From the NCBI GenBank assembly GCA_964036195.1, contig OZ038454.1, positions 8,060,001 through 8,124,000 on the forward strand: a stretch of 64,000 nucleotides of DNA, read 5' to 3'. The position numbers and the translations under genes are program-made. Every line of letters begins with the position of its first letter. Positions within the stretch are counted from its first letter, which is position 1. The stretch is from Sphaerolaimus hirsutus (lineage: Eukaryota > Nematoda > Chromadorea > Monhysterida > Sphaerolaimidae). The notes beneath the pieces are model-generated. The model was not told the origin of the DNA. It saw only the letters and a program-made list of their open reading frames with translations, and made no database searches. Positions 45,039 through 56,700 of the stretch are shown here, piece after piece.

Positions 45039-47365
45039 ATGATGAAAATTATTGCACAATTTCTAGTACTTTTTGTCATCTGCGCCTCCTATGGAAGTTG
45101 CCAGATGCAAAATGAACCAATCATTCTTTTGCAACCAATAGGACTTCAGAATCTTATGAGGCACTATGCCAGTATGGGAATGGGCAACCAGAACTTGGTG
45201 AGTGTGAATAAATTCAAAATTGAACAGGGGTAACAAGACTTACAGGTAGGGTTGGAAAAAAAACGTTTTTTTTAACTCGATGTTTTTTTTTAAAAAACAA
45301 CGTTTTTTTTAAAAAGCTCCCAGATATGACCTTGTGTCAACATATATAGGTATATCAGACAGTGGCAATACTCTGTGATGTTATATATGACCATATTATG
45401 TCTGTGGAGCCATGGGATAGCATTATAAGTGGTGATTTGTGTCAAAAATATCCATTTTTCGTCGACATATCGTTTGTATATCGCCTTATAGTCAAATGTT
45501 CGTGACTTCAGGTAAAGTTTGGCACCGAATAGTGATCAAACAAAGTTATAAAAGGAGGTTGTTACTTTGGGAGTGAAGTTACACACTGTGGAGGTACATG
45601 GAAGCACATTACCTCAATATTATATACTACAGCAACATATGATGGCTTATTAACCCATGGTAGCACATAGAAATGGATATTTTGATACTAAAAATGCCAC
45701 AAAACCAATGAAAACAACCACCAATGTCAATTTGTGTGTGAACTTGCGCGCTTGCGCGCAAAAATTTTGCAAAATACCTAGTGTTTAGTACTAAAAATTT
45801 CGGCCGATGTTTTTTAAAAAAAAAACATTTCGGACGTCATGTTTTTTTATAAAAAAAACGTTTAAAAAAAACATCGGCCAACCCTACTTACAGGTGGGGG
45901 GAAGTATTTCTATTTATCCAAAAATATTATTATCACACTGTCATAATAAATAGACCTGTCTACTTTATTGAAAAATCCCGCAGGACAGTTATTTTTCATT
46001 TAATTTTGATGACTTTTACACTTTAAGGATATTGTTTCACATAGGTATATAATTTTTAAAGTTACTTTCCAGTTATTAAACCTGTACAGAGCAAAAGAGT
46101 ATGTTTGTATAAATATTTATGTTCACAGTAGAAAATGTTAACTGTAACTTGCAGTAGCACTGGTATTTACTGTATCGTAATAATCGAGCAGAAACATACT
46201 ATGAATTTTGCTGTCTAAAAATAAAAAAGCTTAGCGGCATGTTCTCAACCGCAAAAAAAAATTTTGTGACCTTAATAATTTTTCGGCTTTCCAGCTATCC
46301 TATCTAGGCACTCAGTGCTCTACAATCGACTAAAACCTGCCACGGACCAAGGACACACCCAGGGGGGGGGGGCGGGGGGGGGGGGCGCAATTTCTTCCCC
46401 ATGCATTGTATTTTCAGCGGATCGGTCCCTGTAAACCAATATCCTTCGAAATGAACACATTTTTGCAACTTTCGCTGTATATGTATGCATATTTACATAC
46501 ATATTAAGCGGTTCCTGGCGCTGGCGCCAACGCCAATAGCGCCATGGCGTGGCGCCTTTTTATGGCGCTAGCGCCAAAACGCCTTTCCGTCCCTATATAG
46601 GGAACAATTTTAGGGGGGGCTGAGCCCCCCCCCCCCCCGTTCGACGGCCCCCGTAAACAAGCAGTCCCCCCCCCCGCTCAAAAATCCTGGAATGCCAAAT
46701 AAACGCCAAATATTTAAAATACCTGGTAAAATGTGAAAGAAAATTTCACCAGGAACATTACCATAAGATTTGCTAGACTTATCTAGAATCTTGCGTAATA
46801 AATTTTGATGCAAAACTGGCCCCAGCATAAAGTTATTAAATATAAATCAACTTTAAAAAATCCCCAGGCAGCCGTCATACTGAAGCCACCAGTATCAAAC
46901 GAGCGCGCGTCGCAAACACTCGAGCCATCTCTGGCTGAGAAACGTTACTTCACCGAACAATACAGCAAGCGGCAATCGAACGACGCGCGGCACCTGGCGC
47001 CGAGACTGCGCGTGCCGCTGCCCTGGTGCCAATCCCAGACCCTGTAAAATGCCCTGGAAAATGTCAAGCAAATTGTCAAAAGTCATGTAAAATGCCCGGA
47101 AAATGGCAAACGTGTTTGCCATTTTCCAAAGGGATTTTACATGACTTTTGACAATTTAAATAACATTTGACATTTGACAGGTCATTTTACACGGTCCGGG
47201 ACTGCTCCCTGGACGTGGGCGAACGCGCTTTATGTTGCAGCCAAGGCACCACGTTGCAAAACGTGCGGCCACAAACGTGCGCTTACGTTTGACACGGCCG
47301 CGTGGCCGGACGATGGAGGCATGGGGAAACGCGAGGAACGCTGGGCGCCTTTGCGATGTGAGTGA
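45039..47365 (+). CDS. Candidate secreted peptide (neuropeptide-like) precursor, 3 exons
   Basis: Exons: 45039-45197, 46868-47025, 47212-47365; 471 nt, 156 aa, phases consistent. The N-terminus is a signal peptide (MKIIAQFLVLFVICASYGS, hydrophobic, then Cys-Gln). Exons 2-3 contain dibasic KR sites: after SLAE, after YFTEQYS, after CKTCGH, and after DDGGMG, where GKR would give an amidated C-terminus. This is the layout of a neuropeptide or hormone precursor, but I recognise no known family. The intron between exons 2 and 3 is an introner copy ending in CTG, so the exon 3 junction needs a TG acceptor. A GTGAGT donor-like site at 47358 could instead extend the gene. Exon 1 to 2 linkage rests on phase and order only; 45247-45886 between them is a hAT-like element. 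Confidence 0.45.
45247..45886. mobile_element. hAT-like element, TAGGGTTGG family
   Basis: The termini are TAGGGTTGGAAAAAAAACG and CATCGGCCAACCCTA, with CTTACAGG on both sides (perfect 8-bp duplication). The interior matches 20918-21544 closely. It is inserted 50 bp after the first exon of the peptide gene. Confidence 0.88.
46346..46692. mobile_element. Truncated copy of the CAGGGACGTA hAT-like family (reverse)
   Basis: It reads CAAGGACACACCCAGG at the left and CAAAAATCCTGG at the right, with GCGCCATGG repeats and CCCCATGCATTGTATTTTC shared in reverse with 48272-48721. Ends are degraded. It ends about 175 bp before exon 2 of the peptide gene. Confidence 0.6.
47026..47211 (+). mobile_element. 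Introner: MITE forming peptide-gene intron 2, CTG on both sides
   Basis: The junctions are CCCTG|GTGCCAATCCCAGACC and GGGACTGCTCCCTG|GACG. CTG flanks both ends, as a CWG duplication at a CTG site would give. Precise removal restores CCC TGG ACG (Pro-Trp-Thr) and the open frame, but the acceptor is TG. The only AG acceptor nearby (47240) shifts frame to an early stop. Confidence 0.8.
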
Positions 47366-47394
47366 GTGGGTTTTTACGATTGACTTTTGGCGCG

Positions 47395-47520
47395 CACCGT
47401 ATTTCTTCTAATAGAACGCCATACCTTTAATAGAACGGCACCTCCAATAGTAGGTAGGACAGGTAAAAAAAGTTAACGAAAAAATTGAACGGCTCTTTTC
47501 TACTAGAAGAAATACGGTAT
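47395..47520. mobile_element. TA-flanked MITE, ACCGTATT family (TCTAATAGAACG subfamily)
   Basis: The ends are ACCGTATTTCTTCTAATAGAACG and TTTCTACTAGAAGAAATACGGTA. It shares AATAGAACGGC words with 16111-16410 and 54603-54720. It is 126 bp. Confidence 0.65.
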
Positions 47521-48271
47521 TGGATTGGATCAGCGTAAAGCGGCGAATGAACACAGGATAAATATCATATTGCGCCAAGCTTAAAACGGTGTCATGACAC
47601 TTCTGTACTTTGGTGCTAGCGCCAGGCGCCATGCCGTATAAAAGTAAATACAAGCACTGAAGAAAATGGTCGCCAATTCGTGACAAATCTTCAAAGTAAA
47701 ATAGTTGCATCTAGCAGCCCCGAGAAGTGATCCACGCGGAAAAGTGATTCCCGATGTGGAGCAGTGTATTTCTGATAAAAATGGGAACACACTGTCCAGT
47801 GAAGAACGTCAAAGTAGTCAAACGTCAGAACACACTGTCCAGTGAAGAACGTCAAATCTACAGAAACTTAACTTGAAATCAGTGACTTGACAGAGTGCTC
47901 TATAAATACCTCAGTCGATTTTTAGGACTTCAAAAATAAATTTGCAATTGCAATCAATTGAAAAAAAATTGCAGTCGCGTAAATCAACGATGCAGAAATG
48001 AAGCAGTGATACTTAGTGTGATGTATTAATTTCGTTGACATTGCAGGATGCATTGTGTTAAAGTTTTTTTGTGTTGAAAATTACATATTTATTTAGTTCA
48101 TCAGTTATTTTTACAACCGCTATGAAATGAATTTTGGGATGAAATGAAACTCAGGTGGACAGTATATTGAACATCAAGCCCCACATGTTACCACAACACT
48201 TATTATATAGCAAGTAGTTACCTTGGTATTGTGTAGTAGCATAAATACAGGGAATTCAGTTGTGTTCCAAT
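47521..48271. other. No gene recognised; one short tandem duplication
   Basis: ACACTGTCCAGTGAAGAACG occurs twice near 47790-47862, each followed by GTCAAA. The rest is AT-rich and unrecognised. Confidence 0.35.
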
Positions 48272-48721
48272 CAGGGACGTATCCAGGATTTTTGAGCGGG
48301 GGAGGGCTGCTTGTTTACGGAGGCCGGCGAACGGGGGGGGCTCAGCCCCCCCCCTAAAATTTTTCCTTTTATAGGGACGAAAAGGTGTTTTGGCGCTAGC
48401 GCCATACAAAGGCGCCATGCCGTGGCGCTATTGGCGTTGGCGCCAGTGCCGGGAACCGCTTTATATGTATGTAATTATGCATACATATACAGCGAAAAGT
48501 TGCTAAAATGTGTTCATTTCCAAGGATATTAGTTGAAAGGGACCGATACGCTGAAAACACAATGCATGGGGAAGAAATTGCGCGCTTGCGCGCAAAATTT
48601 TTGAGAAACATCAAAAATTAGATAGGAAAAGTCGCATTTTCCGGGACTTTTTAGGTCTCACCCCGGGAAGGGGGGGGGGGCTGCAGCCCCCCCCCGCCCC
48701 CCCCCCCTGGATACGTCCTTG
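48272..48721. mobile_element. hAT-like element, CAGGGACGTA family
   Basis: Termini CAGGGACGTATCCAGG and CCTGGATACGTCCTTG are inverted, with GTTCCAAT on both sides (perfect 8-bp duplication). It has GGGGGG/CCCCCC subterminal runs and a GCGCCA-rich core. A sister copy is nested at 57608-58046. Confidence 0.88.
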
Positions 48722-48842
48722 GTTCCAATATTTATCAGTGAGTCTCAATTAAACAGCTATTTTGTATATTTTCTACAAAGATCTACTATCGACCATTTAC
48801 TTAGTAAATCTGAGACTTAGTAAATGAGATAGTAAATCTGCC

Positions 48843-49285
48843 AGAGAGACCAAACCCCGACGGGTGGGAAGCCGAGCGGATTTCAGACAGCGATGGTAAA
48901 ACCTACAAACACAAGACAAAAATAAAAGACGCCAAGATCTTCCAGATTGAGCAACCAACAAAACCAACTTACCTGGCGAAATCCACAAGCAACCCGCCTG
49001 GCACCGAGCCAAATCTTGAAGAAATCGGAATTTGCTCTTGTTCAATATTCAGTAAATTTAGTCACACGTTCTTCGAGGAATTTCACAAACAATATAGGTA
49101 GCCCTTTTTTGAAAGGAGCCAAAGTTTCGAAATCCAAAAGCTACGCAATTGGATACGGTGCTTACGGACGTAAATACACATTATTGGAAATGAAAGTGCG
49201 AGAAAAGTCTGGGTATACTCAAGATTACGTTAATAGATTGGTGAAATTCATCCATTGTAGATTGAATTTAGTAATATTTACGTAA
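48843..49285 (+). pseudogene. Unassigned coding-like sequence, two adjacent frames
   Basis: From about 48843 to 49096 an 80-codon frame reads RPNPDGWEAERISDSDGKTY ... FSHTFFEEFHKQYR, ending at AG|GTAGCC, a possible donor. Immediately after, another frame reads GAKVSKSKSYAIGYGAYGRK and then LLEMKVREKSGYTQDY to a stop at 49285. Composition is more codon-like than the surroundings. I recognise no family. It could be two exons of an unlinked gene or a frameshifted gene fragment; there is no usable ATG upstream in frame. It might also be chance. Confidence 0.3.
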
Positions 49286-49364
49286 GGCGCACATAAAGCG
49301 CCCGACAGCGTACAGCGTCCACAGTTGCATGTGTTTACTGTTCGGCGCTTAACGTGCGCCTTAC
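49283..49364. repeat. Short inverted repeat
   Basis: GTAAGGCGCACATAAAGCGCC on the left is mirrored by GGCGCTTAACGTGCGCCTTAC on the right with about 38 bp between. A related TGCGCCTTACG word occurs near 5740. Probably a small MITE or hairpin. Confidence 0.5.
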
Positions 49365-49538
49365 TACTTAAATTCGAGCCATTGGTTTCAACTTCCCTCA
49401 ATATTATGAGTCGTGATCACTGATCATCCGGCGACGTTTTTTTCGTTGTGTATCCATAACTTGATTATTTTCTAAAAAGGAAAATAACGGGAAGGATGGA
49501 GTTAATCCGGTTAGGTATACTTATAGTCCTAGATAGCA

Positions 49539-49666
49539 GGGGCGTGCACTGATACGCACACGCGCCTGATACGCACATATGCCCGTTTTTTTCACTTGAC
49601 ACTTTTTCAAGTGAAAAAAACGGGCATATGTGCGTATCGGGCGCGTGTGCGTATCAGGCCTGCCCC
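49539..49666. mobile_element. Near-perfect hairpin MITE with GATAGCA target duplication
   Basis: Arms of about 58 bp are almost perfectly inverted (TGATACGCACACGCGCC, ATATGCCCGTTTTTTTCACTT), separated by a 7-10 bp loop. GATAGCA lies immediately on both sides. The high arm identity suggests a recent insertion or continuing hairpin-based turnover. Confidence 0.75.
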
Positions 49667-50773
49667 GATAGCAGTGCGTCTGTTTGCAGCACGCGCGCAG
49701 CGGTCATCAGATACTGCCCGAGAAACGGGAATAACTCGGCCCCTCGCTCGCGCAGCTAAATTGAGTATGCGTAACTGTATTTAGATATTTTTTAGACGTG
49801 TGCCGAATTACGTGCGTATTGTGCGGTCACTCTGATGTAACCAGCGTGCTAATCTGGGGGATTATGTCGGGGGAATTATGATGTCCGCCGATAAAGAATA
49901 TTGCGCACTCGCTTTCACTGTCATACTAAGTGTGATGTCCGCCGATATATGTACTGTATTGAAAAAAACGGGTGATTTGAGAAAATATAATTAAACCATC
50001 AGCATTAATTGACAGACTCCTCGCTCCGGTAAACTCAAATGTGTTCAAAACAGATGGGTTCAATTGTGTTTCCCTATAAATTTTTACCAAATTATAAATA
50101 TTTTTCCAATTTTTCAAGATTTTGCCAATACTGACCCCGCGCACACTAGTTGACATCGACAACAGATGTCAACTGGTTCCCATCCCAATTCAAAGCTTGC
50201 TAGCGAATAACAATACGCATCGTATACATATTACTTCATGCCGGCCGTATACATTGCCCATACCGCAATAATTTTTCTGCGTTTTGCACAGACCACAACA
50301 CTTTCACTTGAACGTCGCTTGTCGGCTCGTGAGCAAGCTTTTAATTGGGGTGGGAACCAGTTGACATCTGCTGTCGATGTCAACTAGTGTGTGTGGCAAT
50401 TCATTAGTGCACTCTGTCACACTTGCCACACGCTAGTCGGAGTCGGATCTAGTCGCAAATCGGCACCTTTGATGCTTACCGCTCTGACCCCTCGAACGTG
50501 CAAATGTAAATGGCGCGCGGCGTGTCGAAAAAAATACGAAAAACAATCGATACTGACCCAAGCGACGCCAGGACTATAAGTATACTTTGCCGTTAATCCG
50601 TGTATCAAGACCGATTTTCATCGCATTCAGATAATAAAAACAGATCGACAGTATTATTTTGATAAACTCGCATGACGATTACACTAAAATTCGCTTTGAC
50701 TTGTGAAAATGACATTGTGGGTCGACTAAACCGCTGAAAATTGACAACAAGAATTTATCGACATCGATAAGTT
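49667..50773. other. Region upstream of hexosaminidase D
   Basis: It includes a fragment with GTGATGTCCGCCGAT (49857-49945, TATACTCGGC family) and a CACACTAGTTGACAT inverted-repeat element at 50139-50398. No TATA box or additional exon could be assigned to the downstream gene. Confidence 0.4.
50139..50398. mobile_element. Inverted-repeat element, CACACTAGTTGACA family
   Basis: Left CGCACACTAGTTGACATCG plus CAACTGGTTCCCATCCCAATT is mirrored by AATTGGGGTGGGAACCAGTTG plus CGATGTCAACTAGTGTGTG. It is about 260 bp, noncoding, and the best-preserved copy of this family in the window. Confidence 0.68.
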
Positions 50774-53700
50774 ATGGCCGGACGCAATGTAGCCGGCCAT
50801 CTCCCCAAGTATGTTATCACAGTTTTGGATTTCACATTTTTTGCAAAAATGTCATGTTTTGTTTCTAAAATTTTACTCAGATTCGTGCATTTGGACCTAA
50901 AAGGGGCTCCCCCAAAATTGTCGTATTTACGACAACTGCTGCCTTTTTTCAAGCGCATTGGCATCGATGGCATTTTACTTGAATATGAGGATGCGTTTCC
51001 ATTCAGTGGAGATTTAGCGTTTTTGGCTGGGCCGAATGCCTACAAGTTTGCTTTTCTTGTTGTTTTTTCCCCTGACATTTTCTGTAGTTGTGTATTTGAT
51101 GGAGTGGGACACTTTTTTGGAATATGAATTTTCAAATCGTTTTCCATGAAATAAGAACTTTGAGGTTTTTGACAAGCAACGAGTAATTTTCCATCATTCT
51201 TGCCCCCATCGTTAAAGTGTGCCACTTCAAATCGTATCACATCACTTTTAACTGCACATTTATTCAGTTATGACGAGTTGGCCAGTTTCCTGGCAGAGTG
51301 CCATAACCTGGGTTTCGAGCTGGTGCCGTTGGTGCAAACCTTTGGACACGTTGAGGTCTGTTTTCAGAGGAGATTTTTTTGTCGTGGCGCAAAAAAACGC
51401 ATGGGATTGGAACTAAATATACAGGGGTGGGCATCTTCAGTTACCGCAGGAAAAACGCGATAGCTTGAGCTACGGTTGAGCTATCACAGTGAAATTTTAA
51501 CACAATAGAGTAGACTCCATAGGACACCTATTCTGAAGTTTGCAACCCAAACGGCCACATTTTGGGTGATTTGTGGAACACACAGTTTTTAGAGTAATTT
51601 TGTGACTTGGCATCATGCATAGGATAAATCGAGGGTGGAATTTTAGGGGGGGGGGGTCATGGGTCTTTGGTGTCGTCCGATTATATCGTACATTTGCCGA
51701 TTTTGATGCTCTTTGAGTATGTTGGGGTTTGGGGTCAGGGCTGTGACCAAATTCTTTTTTTTCTCAAATAGTGCCCCAGTCCCAAGATAAGGGGGGTCAA
51801 GTCACAAAATTACACTAAAACCTGTGCGTTCCACAACTCACCCAAAATGTGGCCATTTGGGTTGCAAACTTCAGAAAAGGTGTCCTATGGAGTCTACTCT
51901 ATTGTGTTAAAATTTCATTGTGATAGCTCGACTGTAGCTCAAACTATCGCGTTTTTCCAGCGGTAACTGAAGATGCCCACCCCTGTATGAACGTTCGATA
52001 TTGCTATTTGATTAGGGACAGTTTTCGATATGTGGTGACAGCATTTTATTTTCTAATTTCTTACCAAATTTTTTAAGAGCTGCGGTACATTGAGTGACTT
52101 GAAACGATTGATAAGAATAATATTGAAAGGAATGAGATGCACCAAAACAAACATTAAAACCGTTTTTCAAAAAATTTTAGAACTGAAAAATCACTAGCTG
52201 GCCCGCAATTTTACATACATGCAAATAAAAATAGGTTTATTTTCATTTCTTTTTATTTGTGTAAATTTTGAGTTCGAAGTCTTCCATTGCGATCCCAGTT
52301 CGTACTGAAGCACCGAAAGGCGTGGCATCTGCGCGAACATCCCGACTGGCCCAACAGCTTATGTCCATCAAATGAGGAAGCCTTTGCTGTTGTGTCCACA
52401 ATGCTCGATCAGGTGCGGTCCTGGTTTTTCAGTTGTTTCATAATATAGGCTTTAACATAGTGCAGAATAGGGATGGAAGCGTTTAAAAAAAGTCAAAAAT
52501 AAGTACGGTTTCTTAAGGTTTCTTTCTCAAAACGGTTGAGTCAACATATTAACATAGTAATCAATTTTAAAAGATATATTATTTTAGATCAAGACTGTTG
52601 AAAAATTTTTTTTGCAAACGCTACCTAATCACAACCTTCTTACCAAGGGATGGCCAAAAATGTTTGTTTTAACGTCCCTGTTTTTAAAAAAAACAACAAT
52701 TTTTAACATGTTTAAAAAAACGGTTTTTTTTCTAAAAGCCTCCAAATATGGTTATGGGTCAACATATATAGGTATATCAGACAATTGCCAGTACTTTGTG
52801 ATGCTAAATATAGCCAAAGAATGGTTGTGGAGCCATGGGATAGCATTATAAGTGGTTATTTCTGTCAAAAATATACATTTTTTGTCGACTTGTTACGTAT
52901 ATCGCCTTTTGTTAAATGTTCGTGTCTTCAAGTCAAGTTTTGCATGGAATAGTGCTTGAATAAGGTTATGAGAGAAGGCTTATACATTGACAGTGATGTT
53001 TCACACTGTAGAAGTGTGTGGGAGCACGTTGGCTGGATATTATATACTACACTAACATATCACGGCTTATTATTACACAATAGCATGAACAAATGGAAGC
53101 TTTCACACTAAAAATGCCCCAAAACTAATGAAAACAACCACCAATGTGTGTGTGAAATTGCACGTTTGCGCACAAAAAATGCAAAAACCTTATGCATAGT
53201 ACAAAAAAAAATTTGCTGATGTTTTTTAAACGGTTTCGATGCCTCTGTTTTAAAAACAAACAAACTTTTTTTTAAAAGCACGGTTAAAAAAACATCAGCC
53301 ATCCCTCAAACTGACTGTTAAAAACTTTTTTCACCCCTACTTCCATGGCGCCACTTCGTCATTATAACAGGAAAAAACTTTCGAAACTTATTTAAGAGCC
53401 GTTCGTCAGCTCCCATGTACTACAACCCCATGAAAAAATCCTCAATACATCCTTGCTGCAACACCCCTGCAGTAGGCTGCAACCCCCCCGCCAAACCTCC
53501 CCACCCCAACCTCCAGGTAACCTCCATCCACCTACCTCACCTGTCCATGGTGCACATCGGGTGCGACGAGGTGCACCAATTGGCCGCGTGCGCCGGCTGC
53601 AAGACGCGCATCGCCCACCGCGGCTGGTCCAAGCATAGATTGTTCGCTGAACATGTGGCCAGAGTGGCCCAGCATGTGAAGGCTAAGAAAAATGGTTGGG

Positions 53701-56700
53701 GGGGTGTTTGAGGGGGGTTTATTGGTTTATTGATGTATTAAATTGGTTAGGGACTATATCGACGGTGGAGACCTGTACTTTCAGCTAAGCTGGCATTTTG
53801 ATTTATCGAGAATTGCTATCGATATTCGAGAGTAGGAAATCGCGACATTTTTTCCGAACTTCATTTTTTACTGATTTTTTTCTTTAACTAGTGTTTTTTT
53901 AAATCTGATTGGTTCAACAGATAAAAACAACAGAAATAGTAGAAATGTTTCGCGCGGTATTTTTCATTTTCGCACACAAATAAGGATTTGTTCAGAATTT
54001 TTTTGGTTGGTATTTTGAGTATTTTGGGTATTTTGGGCACCCCTTCCGGTACCACTCTCACCCCAGATTCTGTAAAATGTCATGTAATGTGTCACAAATC
54101 ATTTGAAATGCCCCGTAAAATGCCATTTCCAGGGCATTTCACAGTCCCTGGAAGTTTTCCCACAACCCCCCACCCCCCTAGGGGTGCGCGTCCTAATGTG
54201 GGACGACATGCTGCGCGGCGTGGACTACCGCACAGCGGTCGCTCCCACCGGCCTGGGCGAGTTAGCAGAATTAGTCGTGTGGTACTACGGGGCTGAGGGG
54301 GTGCCCGACGTGTGGGCGCAGGCGGGCCATTTTCGGGCAACTTGGGCAGCTACCGCTTTTAAGGGGGCTTCCGGCCCGACGCAGACTACCCCGGATATTG
54401 GTTGGTTTTGGTTGAGTGGTTTGAGGATTTGGAGTGATGGTTTGAGAGGCATGGAGTGTTTCACGGAGACAATGAAATGCAAAAGGAATTATAAATTACA
54501 ATTTTGCTACATTATTTTGGCGAAATTGCCAAAAAGTTCCATTGCCGCTCAACACAGCGATTTTTTAAATAAGTTGGAACGTTTTTTGGCAAAGTATGAC
54601 TAGCGTATTTCTTATAATAGCGCCGTTCTATTTTTTTCGCTAACCACCGATAGAACGGCAGGTAAACAAGTTGACGAAAAAGATAGAACGGCGCTCTTCT
54701 ATTAGAAGAAATACGGTATTCATACTTTGCCGATAAACGTTCGAACTTTTTTTAAAAATCGCTGTCTGTGGAGCGCCATTTGACCGTCAATTTCAAACTA
54801 ATTTCAATTTCAAACAATTTCAAACTTGAGTAAACCTGATTAAACCAGTAGAAAATTCCATACCAACTCCACAAGGCTATTTTGTGCGAACTCCTGTGAT
54901 TATTTTATTGCAGCACTTCATGTGGAAAATCACAAACTGTGGTCAGCCGTGCTCAGTGACAAATCTCACCTGAAATGGGCCGGCATTATTCTCACTGGCT
55001 GGTCTAGGTGTGTCTTTTATCTTTTCTGTCTGATTTTCATTAATTTTGGACATATGCCATTTCACCTAAAACAGTCTGGAGCGTGTATAAAAGTCGCACA
55101 TCGGGTGAAACACGTGTAAATGATGTTCTGATTTGGCGCCTTCACGAGCTACTTCTTTTTTCCATTCTGCGTAGTCTCTGAACATAGGACGAAAATTGCC
55201 AGCCCTCACTACAACTCTTCACAAAATCCCAACTTCCCCACAAAACGCGTCCCTGTCCATCACGTTCAGGTACGACCACATGGCCGTGCTGTGCGAGCTG
55301 TTGCCCGCTGGTCTGCCTTCGCTGGCCGTGTGCGCTAGACTCTTGCAGACGGGCGGCTTCACGCTCGACGGGCATCAGGCAGCTTCGAGTGATCTGGGAT
55401 TTTGCGCCAATGACACCACGGCTACTAATTGTCCATTGGTGCCGTTGGTGCAGAGACCGAGGTGCGCTTTTCGGTAGGGGTCGTTTGATGTTCCGTTGGA
55501 AATCTAGAGGAGAAGTGTAAATTGTAGACCCTGGGTACGGGATTGGGATTTTGGCTCAATTTCTGGCTCTGGGTTATAGGTTTTTTTTGTTCAATCTTCC
55601 ACAAAAAAAGTTTAAAAACACTTGAATTCGAGAGAAGTGGCATTTAAAAGACACATTGGTTATTTCGGTTTCCATTTCTCAGTGCAAAAAGTCATTTCGT
55701 TCACTTTTGATCTTTTGCTCTAAATTTTCCGGGATCGGGATTACGATTGGGGAAGTTGTTCGGGAGCGGGATCCGGATTTGAAAATTTTCGCGACCATGA
55801 TCGGGTTTGAGGCTTCAGAATTCGGGATCGGGATTGAGGTTTCGGGATCGGGACAACGAAATCCCTGCATTTTTCGGGATTTGGGATGGGATCCCGTTTG
55901 AACACTAGACATCACCTTTTCTACCTTTGTATTCACGTGTCAGTGATTTTTCAGACCCCAACCGGTGGATGATGATTGGCAATTTCCCGGCCATGAAATT
56001 TATTCGGGCAGTCATCAGCAGGCGAATTTGGAGGCACTTACGTATCCGGGATTCTTTGCTTCTGGCCTGTGAGCTTATTCGCGATTGAAGTTATTTTTGG
56101 CCTTGCAGTTCATCATGTGCTACGCCTGAGGTGTCAAAAAAAATTTTTACGGAAGCGGAAAATTTTTCGCACCTGCCGGAAAACGGAAACGGAAAAACTT
56201 TTGCACTTGGCGGAAAACGGAAACGGAAAAAAATATATCTTGCCGGAAAACGGAAAAATGAAATGGAAATGGTTAAAATTTGCTGAAATTCTGCTGGAAA
56301 TGGAAAAAAATTGCTGAAGTTTTGCCGGAAACATAAAAAATCGCAGAAATTTATCCGAAAATGGAAAATATTTGCTGAAATTTTGCTGGAAACTGAAAAA
56401 GTTTACATAATTGAGAACCTGCATGCCTGAGAACCTGCAACTTGTTTACCAGTGTTGCTGAATCAGAAAACAGAACGTTGAGCCAGAAAACAGTAAAATG
56501 AGGTGGAAAAACACAATTTGGCTGGAAAATGGAAAAAAGGTGGTAAAACAGAAAATTTAGCTGTAAAACGGGAAAACGGCGGAAAAATTGTAAAATTTAG
56601 CTGAAAACGGAAAATGAGCCGGAAAAACGGAAACGGAAAAAAATTGCCTGCGGTAAACGGAAATTTGACACCCTAGCTATGCCTATCATATCCTGTAAAA

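Noticed and set aside
47241-47300. AG acceptor at 47240 for the peptide gene's last exon
   Set aside because: Strong-looking site, but in the required phase it meets a stop within about 17 codons and loses the KR/GKR sites; kept only as an alternative to test.
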